Source: Phycisphaerales bacterium (GTDB lineage Bacteria > Planctomycetota > Phycisphaerae > Tepidisphaerales > Tepidisphaeraceae). Taken from it: a stretch of DNA of 64,000 bases. Position numbers and translations under genes: made by a program. Location of the stretch: NCBI GenBank assembly GCA_020847375.1, contig JADLCB010000007.1, positions 1 to 64,000 on the forward strand. The letters run 5' to 3'. Below are positions 54,876 to 64,000 of the stretch, one piece after another (the first letter of the stretch is position 1; each line of letters starts with the position of its first letter). The notes below the pieces were generated by a model, which was not told the DNA's origin, searched no databases, and saw only the letters and a program-made list of their open reading frames with translations.

Positions 54876-56048
54876 ATGGCCGATGCACTGACTCCAACCA
54901 AACAGCAGAAGTTTACTTTCGGGCTTTGGACCGTGGGGAATATCGGCCGTGATCCGTTCGGCGAACCAACACGTCAAGGGTTGAATCCGGCGCAGATTGT
55001 CGATTTGCTCGGTCAGTGCGAAGGTACTTACGGGGTGAATTTTCACGACAACGATTTGATTCCGATTGACGCCACGCCGGCTCAGGCGGCGCAGATCAAG
55101 AAGGATTTCAAGAAGGCGCTGCGTGACAATGGGCTGGTCGTTTCCATGGCGACCACGAACCTGTTTAGCGATCCGGTTTTCAAGGATGGCGCTTTTACCA
55201 GTAATAACGCGAGTATACGAGCCTATGCCGTGCAAAAATGCATGCGTGCCATGGAGCTGGGCGCGGAAATGGGCGCCAAAATGTTTGTGTTCTGGGGTGG
55301 TCGCGAAGGCGTGGAAAGCGATGCAACGAAATGTCCTGTCGAGGCGATCAAGCGTTTCCGCGAAGCGATCGACTTCCTGTGCGAATATTCGATCAGCCAG
55401 AAGTTCGGCTATAAATTCGCCTTTGAAGCCAAACCCAACGAACCGCGTGGGCATATTTATTTTGCCGTCACCGGCAGTTATCTGGCGCTGATTCCAACAC
55501 TGGCGCATCCGGAAATGTGCGGTGTAAATCCAGAAGTGGCCCATGAGCATATGGCGGGGTTGAACTTCGTGCACCAGGTGGCGGCTGCGCTGGAGCAGAA
55601 AAAGCTGTTCCATATCGACCTGAATGATCAGGAATTTGGTCGATACGATCAGGATTTCCGGTTTGGCTCGGCCAATCCAAAGCACGCCTTTTTCCTGGTG
55701 AAACTGCTGGAAGACAGCGGTTATAGCGGGGCGCGTCAATTCGATGCCCATGCCTACCGCCAGAGTGATTATGAAGATGTGAAGGAATTCGCCCGCGGCA
55801 GTATGCGGACGTATATGATCCTGAAAGAGAAGGCGCGCCGCTGGAATGCGGACAAGGAAATCCAGGGACTGCTCAAGCAGATCAACGTGGAGGAGCAGTT
55901 GCTGAGCAAGCTGGTTCGCCGGTTCAGCCCGGGTAATGCCAAAAAGCTGCTGAATACGGAGCTGGATCGCAAGCGTCTGGCTCAGGCGCCACTACCGTAT
56001 GAAAAGCTGGATCAGTTGACCATGGAAGTCCTCATGGGCATTCGCTAA
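54876..56048 (+). CDS. xylA: Xylose isomerase
   Basis: Converts D-xylose to D-xylulose. The 390-residue class I (actinobacterial) form. Catalytic His in VNFHDNDLIP, metal-site residues in FAFEAKPNEPRG and GVNPEVAHEHMAG, RQFDAHAYRQSDYED near the C-terminus. AGGAG at 54861-54865 sets ATG 54876. There is no xylulokinase gene nearby. Fits the xylan-or-arabinan-degrading context of the first 16 kb. Confidence 0.96.
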   Translation: MADALTPTKQQKFTFGLWTVGNIGRDPFGEPTRQGLNPAQIVDLLGQCEGTYGVNFHDNDLIPIDATPAQAAQIKKDFKKALRDNGLVVSMATTNLFSDPVFKDGAFTSNNASIRAYAVQKCMRAMELGAEMGAKMFVFWGGREGVESDATKCPVEAIKRFREAIDFLCEYSISQKFGYKFAFEAKPNEPRGHIYFAVTGSYLALIPTLAHPEMCGVNPEVAHEHMAGLNFVHQVAAALEQKKLFHIDLNDQEFGRYDQDFRFGSANPKHAFFLVKLLEDSGYSGARQFDAHAYRQSDYEDVKEFARGSMRTYMILKEKARRWNADKEIQGLLKQINVEEQLLSKLVRRFSPGNAKKLLNTELDRKRLAQAPLPYEKLDQLTMEVLMGIR

Positions 56049-56246
56049 AAATTTGGCGAAGCAATCCACATCAGCGCGGGCTGCTGGCTAGCTGGCTATT
56101 TGTCTGAAGCACGAAAGCAAGAGCTGTTCGTGATAGGACAATAGGCGGGTGTGGTAGCGACAACTTGGAATTGTGCTTACGGTTATCGGAATTAGTGACA
56201 GAATCTGGCAACTCATTCTCAACGTTCTGGATGAGTCGGTCGATAC

Positions 56247-56252
56247 TATAAT
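56247..56252 (+). promoter_or_regulatory. -10 box upstream of the DUF2156-GNAT gene
   Basis: A perfect TATAAT at 56247-56252. The -35 region (GTTCTG at 56224-56229, 17-base spacer) is weak. Transcription would start near 56259 and produce a 215-base leader before ATG 56478. Confidence 0.45.
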
Positions 56253-56267
56253 AATGGTATTGACGAG

Positions 56268-56475
56268 AGGTCCGAAATCCGCTGCCGGTTGCGTGGCGGT
56301 GGACCTGAGCCTGCGAGCCATAACGCGGCGATTGTCCGCCGCAGCTCGATGCTGACTGGAGATGTCCCAGGGATGGGATATAACCAACCTGCGATCGGAT
56401 TGATCATAATCATGTTCAGCCGCATCCGGGCAGCGAATTGAGTGCTCGAGGCACAATCTGAGGTGATCCTCACCT
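56268..56475 (+). promoter_or_regulatory. Structured leader RNA of the DUF2156-GNAT gene
   Basis: Three helices precede the gene. Helix 1 pairs AGGTCC (56268-56273) with GGACCT (56301-56306), enclosing a 7-bp hairpin (56279-56285 with 56293-56299). Helix 2 pairs CGAGC (56314-56318) with GCTCG (56344-56348), enclosing GCGGCG (56325-56330) with CGCCGC (56337-56342). Helix 3 is AGGTGA (56461-56466) with TCACCT (56470-56475), which hides the ribosome-binding AGGTGA just before ATG 56478. No known riboswitch family recognised. The rest of the 56049-56441 gap holds no convincing gene. Confidence 0.45.
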
Positions 56476-56477
56476 AT

Positions 56478-58094
56478 ATGGGTAGTGACCCGTTTTCTCA
56501 TTGGGGTCTGCGGTCGGTCGAACTGACTGATCAGCCCCTTCTTGATTCATATTTCCAATCCATTCAGCAGCCGCTGTCAGACTATACGTTCTCCCAGCTT
56601 TTCAGTTGGAGCAACAGTCTGAGAATCCTGTGGAAACTGATTGGCGATCATCTTTGTGTCTTTGCCAATGGCACGGGTGATTTAACCCTGCTCATGCCGC
56701 CGATCGGCCAGGGCAGCGCCATGCGCGCGCTGGAGGAGTGCTGGGGGTTGATGCACGCCTATAACAGCAGCGCCGGCTGTCCTGAACAGAGCCGGGTGGA
56801 ATATGCCAGTGATGAACTGCTGGCGCAGTTTGACCGGCAACGGCTGGATGTTGTACCGATGGGGGTGGATTATCTGTACGACACGCAGCGCATGATCGAT
56901 CTGGCGGGTGGTGATCTGGCCAGCAAACGCCAGCTCAAGAATCGTTTCATGCGCAATTATGAGTTTTATGTTGAGACATTTGATGCATCGCGACATACCC
57001 AGCCGTGCCTGGAACTGCTGCACCAATGGAAGGAGCATCAGGATCAGTCGCATCAGGCGGATGCCGGATTGAGCGCGCTGAAACGACAAAAAGAATCGCT
57101 GGCCACACAAACTTCGCTGCTTCATGCCGATGCGTTGGGTTATCAGGGCCTGGTGGTTTACGTCAAGGAAAAACCTCCACCTGATCAAGCGCCTCGCTGG
57201 GAAGGGTTCAGCCTTCGCGGTTTTACCTTTGGCGAGCCTCTGGGAACCGATCAAGCCAGTATTGTCATTGAAAAAACAGATCTGAGCGTCAAGGGGCTGG
57301 CCCAGTATATTTTCAGCGAGTTCTGCCAGCGTTTTTATCAGGATCGTCCGCTGATCAATGCCGGTGATGATTGGGGGTTGCAAAGTCTGGCCTGGACAAA
57401 ATTAAGCTACCGTCCCGTGCGGTTGTTGCAGAAGTATATGATCAAACGCCTGGCTGCGGTGCAGGTTCTGATTGAGACGGGGTGCAGTGCAGGGGCGAAA
57501 GAGGCGGCGGTTGAATCTTCGGATGAAGCCGTTGCCGCAACTGCGACGATGACCGATGCGCCTACTCTGGTGACAACTGATGCACCGATTCTGGCGACGG
57601 TTGATGCGTCAGCAGTACCTGAAATAGTTGTCCGCGCGGCACTGCCTGCGGACTTGGATGCTGCGGTGGGCGTCGAGCAATCTTGCTTTGATACCTACTG
57701 TCTGAGCAAGCGGCAATTGCGCTATTTGTGCAGCAGTCGAACGGCGGTGTTTCTGGTGGCCGAGAGTGGCGGAACCATTGTGGGGCAGGCGATTGGTTTG
57801 GTTAAACATCACCGCCGCGGGTTATCGGGGCGGATTTACAGTCTGGCGGTCAAGCCGCAGTTTCGCGGGCGGGGGCTGGGGCACAAATTGATGCGGCGCA
57901 TGCTGGATGAGTTGGCTCAGCGCGGGGCGCGCAGGATTTATCTGGAGGTTGAATCAGCCAACCGCAGTGCCCAGCGACTATATGAAAATATGGGGTTCCA
58001 CAATATTGGGGTTCTGCCGGACTATTATGGCCCGCAGCGCGATGGGGTTCACATGATCTACGAAGTGCGAATTCCGGGTTACGTCGCGGCATGA
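56478..58094 (+). CDS. DUF2156 (phosphatidylglycerol lysyltransferase-like)-GNAT fusion
   Basis: A fusion of about 538 residues. Residues 1-330 match the DUF2156/LPG-synthase C-terminal domain (two GNAT-like folds; LSDYTFSQLFSWSNSLRI, then DYLYDTQRMIDLAGGDL and LKNRFMRNYEFY), which in other proteins uses aminoacyl-tRNA to modify lipids or works on unknown carriers. After an Ala/Thr-rich spacer with TDAP-type repeats (about residues 340-380), a RimI-like GNAT domain occupies the C-terminal 150 residues (RIYSLAVKPQFRGRGLGHKL, then LEVESANRSAQRLYENMGF). I prefer ATG 56478 over GTG 56442 because of the AGGTGA site. No transmembrane part. Confidence 0.8.
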   Translation: MGSDPFSHWGLRSVELTDQPLLDSYFQSIQQPLSDYTFSQLFSWSNSLRILWKLIGDHLCVFANGTGDLTLLMPPIGQGSAMRALEECWGLMHAYNSSAGCPEQSRVEYASDELLAQFDRQRLDVVPMGVDYLYDTQRMIDLAGGDLASKRQLKNRFMRNYEFYVETFDASRHTQPCLELLHQWKEHQDQSHQADAGLSALKRQKESLATQTSLLHADALGYQGLVVYVKEKPPPDQAPRWEGFSLRGFTFGEPLGTDQASIVIEKTDLSVKGLAQYIFSEFCQRFYQDRPLINAGDDWGLQSLAWTKLSYRPVRLLQKYMIKRLAAVQVLIETGCSAGAKEAAVESSDEAVAATATMTDAPTLVTTDAPILATVDASAVPEIVVRAALPADLDAAVGVEQSCFDTYCLSKRQLRYLCSSRTAVFLVAESGGTIVGQAIGLVKHHRRGLSGRIYSLAVKPQFRGRGLGHKLMRRMLDELAQRGARRIYLEVESANRSAQRLYENMGFHNIGVLPDYYGPQRDGVHMIYEVRIPGYVAA

Positions 58095-58296
58095 CGGCCG
58101 GTGGCAGGGCGGGCTGGATGACTCTCCATCCGGTGTGGCTGGGGGCGATTTTACAGGGCAATTTTCGCGCAACAGACGGGGATTCAACCCACCTGCTGTG
58201 GTGATTGGTGGTACTCGTTGGGTGCAGCGCCTGACGGGACGGGGGAAAAGTGCTACAATCAGGCGGAGTTCTTAAAACCTGTTGTGACTGGAATCT

Positions 58297-59526
58297 ATGA
58301 CTTTTGCGCCAATTCCTGAAATTCTTGAAGACCTGCGCGCCGGCAAGATGATCGTTCTGGTGGATGATGAAGACCGCGAGAACGAAGGTGATGTCGTTAT
58401 TGCCGCGGAGAAGGTTACGCCACAAGCGATCAATTTTATCGTCAAAGAGGCACGCGGCGTTGTTTGCCTGGCGATGGAAGGGGCGATGTGTGACCGGCTT
58501 GATCTGCATGCGCAGGTCGAACATAACACCGCACACATGGGTACGGCGTTTACGGTTACGATTGATGCCCATCCCAAATTTGGCGTCAGTACGGGCGTGA
58601 GTGCCAAGGATCGGGCGACGACGATCCTGGTGGCGATTGCTGAAGATGCCCAGCCGCAGGATTTGCTGCGGCCGGGGCATATCAACCCACTGCGCTGCCG
58701 TGATGGTGGTGTGCTGGTGCGGGCAGGGCAGACTGAAGGCAGTGTCGATCTGGCGCGCATGGCAGGGTTGAAACCGGCGGCGGTGATCTGCGAAATCATG
58801 AATGATGATGGGGAGATGGCGCGGCGCCCGCAGCTCGAGGCGTTTTGCGCCCGCCATAATCTGAAGATGTGCACCATTGCTGATTTGATCAGCTACCGGC
58901 TTAAGGGTGAGCAGTTCGTCAAACGCATTGAACAGGTTGCCTTGCCGACACGATGGGGAATGTTTGACCTGATTGCCTATGAGACGCCGGTGGATCATCA
59001 GCCGCATCTGGCGCTATGTAAAGGCGGTATTGGGCAACTTGATGCAACCGGCCAGGCGATTGTCCATCCCGAGCCGGTGCTGGTGCGTGTGCATAGCGAA
59101 TGCTTGACGGGCGATGTGTTTGGGTCAGGCCGGTGCGATTGTGGCGATCAACTGGCAGCGGCGATGCAGGCGATTGACAAGGCAGGCAAAGGGGTGCTGG
59201 TCTACTTGCGCCAGGAAGGACGGGGGATCGGGTTAAGTAACAAATTACATGCGTACAAGTTGCAGGATCAGGGGCTGGATACGGTCGAGGCCAATATCAA
59301 ATTGGGCCTGCCAGTGGATAAACGCGACTATGGTATCGGCAGCCAGATTCTGCGCGATCTGGGGCTGAGGCAGTTACGGGTGATGACGAATAATCCCAAG
59401 AAGATTCATGGTCTGGATGGATTTGGTTTGACCGTGGTTGAAGAGGTGCCGATCAGGGTAGAAGCCAGCCAACACAACCGAAAATATCTGGAAACGAAAA
59501 AAAACCGTATGGGGCATCGTTTGTGA
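58297..59526 (+). CDS. ribBA: RibBA: DHBP synthase / GTP cyclohydrolase II
   Basis: Bifunctional riboflavin-pathway enzyme of 409 residues. RibB half (1-205): LVDDEDRENEGDVVIAAE and GHINPLRCRDGGVL make 3,4-dihydroxybutanone 4-phosphate from ribulose 5-phosphate. RibA half (about 210-405): zinc cysteines in SECLTGDVFGSGRCDCGDQL, then LRQEGRGIGLSNKLHAY, which opens GTP. ATG 58297. No FMN riboswitch is recognisable in the 200-base upstream gap. Other rib genes are absent here. Confidence 0.97.
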   Translation: MTFAPIPEILEDLRAGKMIVLVDDEDRENEGDVVIAAEKVTPQAINFIVKEARGVVCLAMEGAMCDRLDLHAQVEHNTAHMGTAFTVTIDAHPKFGVSTGVSAKDRATTILVAIAEDAQPQDLLRPGHINPLRCRDGGVLVRAGQTEGSVDLARMAGLKPAAVICEIMNDDGEMARRPQLEAFCARHNLKMCTIADLISYRLKGEQFVKRIEQVALPTRWGMFDLIAYETPVDHQPHLALCKGGIGQLDATGQAIVHPEPVLVRVHSECLTGDVFGSGRCDCGDQLAAAMQAIDKAGKGVLVYLRQEGRGIGLSNKLHAYKLQDQGLDTVEANIKLGLPVDKRDYGIGSQILRDLGLRQLRVMTNNPKKIHGLDGFGLTVVEEVPIRVEASQHNRKYLETKKNRMGHRL

Positions 59527-59670
59527 GTGGTGGTATTTTCCGCCAGCCCATGCCGATGGTGGCGGCATCGGTGGCTGAGGTTAAGTTCCGGTAATAAAAA
59601 TAATTACATTTCTTGCACGTTTGCTGGCGCTGGCCGTATGGGGACAGGGCGTATAATCCATTGAGTTGTT

Positions 59671-60222
59671 ATGCCGACGAAGATCATTTGTCCAGATTGT
59701 GGTGGTGTTATTGGTGAAATTACCAGCCCCACCGAGGTGCCATGCCATTGCGCCCAGCAACCGCTTGCGCCAACAATCGACGATTTTCGACAGGCCAGCG
59801 CGGCGGCCGGGAGTGATTCAGAATCGGATCTGCGCGAGGGGTCGGATGGGGGCGCCAAGGTCTGCCGAATCTGCGGCAAGGATGTGACGGGGCAAAAGCG
59901 TTACAAGGATTCGCTGGGGTACTGGTGCGCTGATTGTCATAATGCTGAAAAGGCTGAGCGAGTTGCCGGTAAGAAGCGCTGCAGCTCCTGTCATCGGTTG
60001 TTCCCGATTGAAAAGCTCATCGAAAGCGATGATGAGCGTCTTTGTTCCACATGCAACCGCGAGCGCAATAATCAGCGCCGGCAAGTTTTGCGTCAGGCAG
60101 CCAAAAAACGAACCTATCAACTTTATGAACAGAAAAGATTGCTGATGCTGGCGGGAGTCTTTCTGGTTTTGCTCATCATCATCGTCATGCAGCAATTGGG
60201 ATGGATTGGTAGCTCGGGGTAA
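59671..60222 (+). CDS. Zinc-ribbon protein with C-terminal membrane helix
   Basis: A 183-residue protein with cysteine pairs in the N-terminus (ICPDCGG, then HC), a central zinc ribbon (KVCRICGKDVTGQKRYKDSLG, then WCADCHNA) and a third (KRCSSCHRLFP, LCSTCNRE). One C-terminal membrane helix (about 158-178, LLMLAGVFLVLLIIIVMQQL) makes it tail-anchored. The zinc ribbons resemble zinc-binding rubredoxin-like repeats. Function unknown; several planctomycetes have similar proteins. Confidence 0.7.
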   Translation: MPTKIICPDCGGVIGEITSPTEVPCHCAQQPLAPTIDDFRQASAAAGSDSESDLREGSDGGAKVCRICGKDVTGQKRYKDSLGYWCADCHNAEKAERVAGKKRCSSCHRLFPIEKLIESDDERLCSTCNRERNNQRRQVLRQAAKKRTYQLYEQKRLLMLAGVFLVLLIIIVMQQLGWIGSSG

Positions 60223-60472
60223 TCGTTGCTCAATGGCGGCGGATGGCGCGTTGGCCGGGAATGCAGAAAAAAACGTAATAAAACATGGGCGTTTTGAGCA
60301 CAATCGAGGGTGAAAGGCTGCTCCGTGCTGAGAAATGGATAAAATTGACACCTGGGGCGGTGAAATGGACAATGGAGCATTCTGGCGGGCAGGACTGCGC
60401 GTGGCAGGATTGAACAGCGTGTCGGACGATTGATAGTTTGTGCAAAAAAGAGCACACCCGGAGTTGGCATCC

Positions 60473-62137
60473 ATGATTTTATCTCTGAAGTCGAAGCTGG
60501 TGTTGGTCAGTGCGGTGGCGTCTGTTTCGGCAGCGTTGCTGTCGGGTATGGCGGGTTGCGATGCGGTCGAAAGCAGCCAGGGGCAGGCCAATCGGAAGGT
60601 GGCGGCAGCAACGGAACAGGCAACACGCGATCTGAGCCGGGGTGATAGCCAGGCGGCGGCACGGGTGCTGGGTGCGGTTGATGATGCTGCCGGGGCGTCG
60701 GCCAAGGCACAGGCGTATGCGGTTCTGGCGGAAACGGGGTTGAGTCAGGCCCAGCCAATCCTGACGGAGCTGGAAGAAAACTATATTCGGGCAGCAGGCA
60801 TTTCGTGGGATATTGATCAATCGCTGGCGCAGCTCAAGGCGGTGACCGAGCTGACGCAGATACTGAGTCAGCAGGATTCGCGCGATGTCCAAGCCGAAGT
60901 CGCCAAATCTGTGAAAAATATCCAGGGTGATGCTGATGCCAAAAATTGGGTCAGCTACAATGACGATGCTGCCAGTGTGCCGACGCTGACCTCGGTTAAC
61001 CAGCGTATTTCGCAACTGCAGGGTGAGATCGCCAAACGCAAGGAAAAGATTTCGCAACTGGCGGACCAACGTAAAAAATTGGGTGAGCAGGCGCAGGCGT
61101 TGGTTGATAAAGCCAACCAAACCCCCGGACAGGCTGGGGTGGATACTTTCCGTAATGCAACCCAGATTCGTCAGCAGGCCAGTGTCGTGGGTATTGAGAT
61201 CGATACGATCAACACTCAGCTTATTCCGCTGAACAATGATCTGGCGGTGGCTAATGCCCAGCGTGAGGTCTTGCAGCGGGCGGTAACGCGCGTTGGTGAG
61301 ATCGGCAATGCCCAAACGCAGCAACAGGTTGCGGTTAATCAGCAGGTTGCAGGGCAGAACCAACTGGCGCAGCAGATTTTGCAGGCAGGCACCACCGGCC
61401 AGGGCGCCGGTGATCTCGACGCCAAAAGCCAGTCGATTCAGGCCAAGATGGCGGAGCTGACGACGATGCTCAAGGAGGCAGGCAGTCTCAGCGAAAAGGC
61501 GAATCAACTTCTGGTAGAAGCCGCCAAAGATGCGGCCTCGGCTGCTCAAAATGCCCTGACGCTGGGACCGACATTGCAAACCAAGGGGCGTGAACAACAG
61601 GCGTCCAAAGCGGCGTTTGATGCCATTCAAAAAACGATTGATCCCAATTCCTATCGGTTGCAGGAATTGAATATCCGCCAGATTCTGGCCAGTAACCTTG
61701 CCCATAGGGCCGATGCGCTGAATTCAGCCGTACAGTTGCAGGGCCGTCTACAGACGATTGCCCAGTCCGCGAAGTTGACCCTGCCGTCAGGTTTGATTGA
61801 TGCGCAATTGAGCACGGAATTATCCGAAGCACGCGGTGCTGCCAATCAGGCATTTCAGGAAGCGGCTGAATTAGCGCAGAGCATTGCTGAGGCTGGTTCT
61901 GCCACAGCCGACCAGAAAAACAGCGCCCGTATCGCCGGTGCGCTGGTGCGCTATAGCTGGGCGATCAGTGCGCGGTCTGCGAATGATATTCAGACGGCTG
62001 ATGTCCAACTTACTGCTGCCAAGGAGGCGATTGGACAGGCAATGGCGGGTAATGCTTCATTGCCGATGTTGCCGAGTGAGCTGAAGGTGTCCAAACCTGA
62101 TGTCGCCACTGATGCGCCGGCCGGTGGCGGGTTTTAG
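60473..62137 (+). CDS. Lipoprotein with long coiled coils
   Basis: A 554-residue exported protein beginning MILSLKSKLVLVSAVASVS with a lipobox SGMAGC near residue 24, so likely lipid-anchored. The mature part is almost wholly helical, rich in Ala, Gln, Leu and Asn (for example TLTSVNQRISQLQGEIAKRK, LAQQILQAGTTGQGA). No enzyme motif. It resembles envelope-spanning coiled-coil proteins; partner unknown. The in-frame extension to 60440 would spoil the signal peptide. Confidence 0.75.
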   Translation: MILSLKSKLVLVSAVASVSAALLSGMAGCDAVESSQGQANRKVAAATEQATRDLSRGDSQAAARVLGAVDDAAGASAKAQAYAVLAETGLSQAQPILTELEENYIRAAGISWDIDQSLAQLKAVTELTQILSQQDSRDVQAEVAKSVKNIQGDADAKNWVSYNDDAASVPTLTSVNQRISQLQGEIAKRKEKISQLADQRKKLGEQAQALVDKANQTPGQAGVDTFRNATQIRQQASVVGIEIDTINTQLIPLNNDLAVANAQREVLQRAVTRVGEIGNAQTQQQVAVNQQVAGQNQLAQQILQAGTTGQGAGDLDAKSQSIQAKMAELTTMLKEAGSLSEKANQLLVEAAKDAASAAQNALTLGPTLQTKGREQQASKAAFDAIQKTIDPNSYRLQELNIRQILASNLAHRADALNSAVQLQGRLQTIAQSAKLTLPSGLIDAQLSTELSEARGAANQAFQEAAELAQSIAEAGSATADQKNSARIAGALVRYSWAISARSANDIQTADVQLTAAKEAIGQAMAGNASLPMLPSELKVSKPDVATDAPAGGGF

Positions 62138-62414
62138 CGCTGCTGCGGGGCGTTTAACGTTTATACGGGCAAAAATATTCATAAATACCGCGTCAAGGCG
62201 ATGGTATCGTCCAACGGCATGTGGCTTGGCCTTGTGCTGCGGTATTTCCATGTCAAAATTGCGTCGATGAGATGTCGGTGATGAGCCTCATCTTTGAGAT
62301 TCATGGCGCGCACTCTTGGAAGTAAGTGGCTGAATCAGTTACGATGGCGGACTCTGATTTTTTATTGATACAACTGAGTGCCGCTAGAATTAACAGTAAA
62401 GAAGCCGGTTACGG

Positions 62415-64000
62415 ATGCAGATTCGCAATTTTTCGATAGTCGCCCATATCGATCACGGTAAGAGTACACTCTCGGATCGCCTGCTCATGCGCGCCGGTGC
62501 CATCACGGAGCGCGAGTTCAAAAACCAGATTCTTGATGACATGGATCTGGAGCGTGAGCGTGGCATTACGATCAAGGCATCAGCCGTTACCGTTTTGCAT
62601 ACGCATACGCCGGCTGGGGGAAAACCTGAGCAGTACATGCTCAATTTCATTGATACGCCGGGGCATGTGGATTTTCATTACGAAGTGCAAAAAGCGTTGC
62701 AGGCGTGCGAAGGGGCGATACTGGTGGTTGATTCAACGCAGGGTGTGCAGGCACAGACCGTTGCCAACGCTTATGCGGCCATTGACGTGGGTCTGGAAAT
62801 TATTCCGGTTATCAACAAGATCGATCTGCCCGGTGCCCAGCCCGAGCGCGTGGCTGAGGAGCTGGAACAAGTTCTGGGTTTTGCAGCCGAGGAATGTATC
62901 TTCGTTTCTGCCAAAACCGGCCAGGGGGTTGATGAGCTGATCGGTCAGTTGTGCGAAAAACTCCCGCCGCCGCGCGGCAATCCTGACGCGCCGGCCCGTG
63001 CACTTATTTTCGACAGTATTTATGACGACTATCGCGGCGTGATTGTTTACTGCCGCGTGGTTGATGGCCAACTGGTGAAGGGGCAGAAGATTCGTTTGAT
63101 GGGCAATGGGCGGGAATATCAGATTACGGATTTGGGCAAGCTCATGCCACGTCCGACACGGGTGGAGCAGATCGGTACGGGCGAGGTTGGTTATCTGGTG
63201 GCGGCGATTAAAAATCTTCATGATGTGCGCATTGGCGATACGGTGACCGATGCCCTGACGCCCGCCGCCGAGGCGCTGCCCGGATACAAGCCGATTCAGC
63301 AGATGGTCTTCTGCGATTTTTACCCTTCGGGCAAGACACAGTACGACGAGTTGCGCGATGCGATGGATCGTCTTCAGCTCAACGACAGTTCCTTCACGTT
63401 TGCCCCGGAAAGCAGTGATGCGCTGGGGTTTGGTGTCCGCTGCGGGTTTCTTGGCTTGCTGCATATGGAAATCATTCAGGAGCGATTGGAGCGCGAGTTT
63501 AATATCGAAGTGGTGCAGACCGCGCCGACGGTCACCTATGAAATTGCGTTGACTGGTGGAGAATCAATCCGGATCGACTCGCCGAGCGAACTGCCGAATC
63601 TCACCCATGTGCTGGAGATTCGCGAACCGTTCATCATGATGAATCTGATCCTGCCAGCCGATAGCGTGGGGGCGCTGATGAAGCTGTGTGAGGAGCGTCG
63701 CGGTGTCTACAGAAAGACGGAGTACATTGGCCCGACCCGCGTTATTTTGCAGTATGAAATGCCGCTGGCTGAGGTGATTTACGATTTTTATGACAAGCTG
63801 AAAAGTGCCACCAAGGGGTATGGCACGATGGATTACGATCTTCTTGGTTTTCGCGCTGGCGATCTGGTCAAGATGGACATCCTGGTCAACGGCGACAAGG
63901 TGGATGCGCTGAGCTTGATTGTGCATCGCGACAAAGCCGAAGCCCGCGGCCGGAAATTACTGGTTCGTCTGAAGAAGGAGATCGACCGTCACTTGTTCGA
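62415..64000 (+). CDS. lepA: Elongation factor 4 (LepA), 3' end beyond the window
   Basis: Ribosome back-translocation GTPase. The reading frame begins ATG 62415 and stays open to 64000, covering about 528 of the usual 600 residues. G domain: IVAHIDHGKSTLSDRLL, DDMDLERERGITIKASA, NFIDTPGHVDFHYEV, VINKIDLPGAQ; domain 2 starts IFDSIYDDYRGVIVY; a C-terminal EF-G-like domain starts near FCDFYPSGKTQYDELRDAM; LepA-specific YEIALTGGESIRIDSPS and YIGPTRVILQYEMPLAEV follow. No ribosome site is obvious. The 62138-62414 gap holds no recognisable gene. Confidence 0.97.
   Translation, partial: MQIRNFSIVAHIDHGKSTLSDRLLMRAGAITEREFKNQILDDMDLERERGITIKASAVTVLHTHTPAGGKPEQYMLNFIDTPGHVDFHYEVQKALQACEGAILVVDSTQGVQAQTVANAYAAIDVGLEIIPVINKIDLPGAQPERVAEELEQVLGFAAEECIFVSAKTGQGVDELIGQLCEKLPPPRGNPDAPARALIFDSIYDDYRGVIVYCRVVDGQLVKGQKIRLMGNGREYQITDLGKLMPRPTRVEQIGTGEVGYLVAAIKNLHDVRIGDTVTDALTPAAEALPGYKPIQQMVFCDFYPSGKTQYDELRDAMDRLQLNDSSFTFAPESSDALGFGVRCGFLGLLHMEIIQERLEREFNIEVVQTAPTVTYEIALTGGESIRIDSPSELPNLTHVLEIREPFIMMNLILPADSVGALMKLCEERRGVYRKTEYIGPTRVILQYEMPLAEVIYDFYDKLKSATKGYGTMDYDLLGFRAGDLVKMDILVNGDKVDALSLIVHRDKAEARGRKLLVRLKKEIDRHLF

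Noticed and set aside
56088..56501. Minus-strand 137-codon frame in the leader region
   Set aside because: Arg/Ser-rich, no start context, and it crosses the conserved-looking RNA helices.
58095..58296. FMN riboswitch before ribBA
   Set aside because: The typical conserved opening and stems of the FMN element are missing.

Overview
The window most likely comes from a planctomycete, probably of the Phycisphaerae type; this is inferred from gene content, not from a marker gene. Pointers are three secreted proteins with PEP-CTERM anchors, a prepilin-like protein ending in an H-X9-DG-type motif, a BamA/Omp85 outer-membrane assembly protein (so a diderm envelope), DUF4159 proteins, many glycosidases, and an ESX-like FtsK/WXG cluster. 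Genes are densely packed, often with overlapping TGATG stop/start junctions, on both strands.

Layout. 1-508: fragmentary reading frames, a 35-bp direct repeat and hairpins. 509-15956: a glycan-degradation locus with a GH36-like alpha-galactosidase on the minus strand, then a divergent plus-strand run: LacI regulator, PEP-CTERM protein, two paralogous PEP-CTERM glycosidases, a large LamG-containing glycosidase, a prepilin-like protein, an alpha/alpha-barrel-like protein and a GH-like TIM barrel. 16032-18536: bamA. 18897-23933: queF, a SufS-SufE fusion, sufT, an ArsR-methyltransferase fusion, an HTH-receiver regulator and a NifU-like protein, with an Fe-S and sulfur theme. 24086-36355: housekeeping and metabolic genes (ABC-2 permease, smpB, mnmA, DUF4159, fluoride channel with DUF190, uronate-isomerase-like, phosphotriesterase-like, PLP desulfurase-like, oxidoreductase, M24 peptidase, small membrane protein). 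36519-43259: mqnD, gcvH and gcvT, thioredoxin-like, tRNA-Ser, scpA, proB and a second Gfo/Idh/MocA oxidoreductase.

43322-44158 is the most striking gene: a sugar phosphate isomerase/epimerase family protein whose reading frame is complete except for one in-frame TGA. That TGA is followed at the correct distance by a two-part hairpin with GGU in its apical loop, as in bacterial selenocysteine insertion elements. I propose a selenoprotein.

44260-45649 holds ftsY and nusB (minus). 45765-51468 is a compact ESX/type VII-like cluster: three small helical proteins with W-centred motifs, a 1313-residue EssC-like FtsK/SpoIIIE ATPase and a small unknown protein. The remainder carries a lipoyl-dihydrolipoamide dehydrogenase fusion, a glycosyltransferase, xylA, a DUF2156-GNAT fusion behind a highly structured leader, ribBA, a zinc-ribbon membrane protein, a coiled-coil lipoprotein and the 5' part of lepA, which runs off the window.

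The window as a whole couples polysaccharide breakdown (glycosidases, xylose isomerase, uronate-isomerase-like and epimerase-like enzymes, oxidoreductases) with ordinary housekeeping. No insertion sequence, prophage or CRISPR array was seen.
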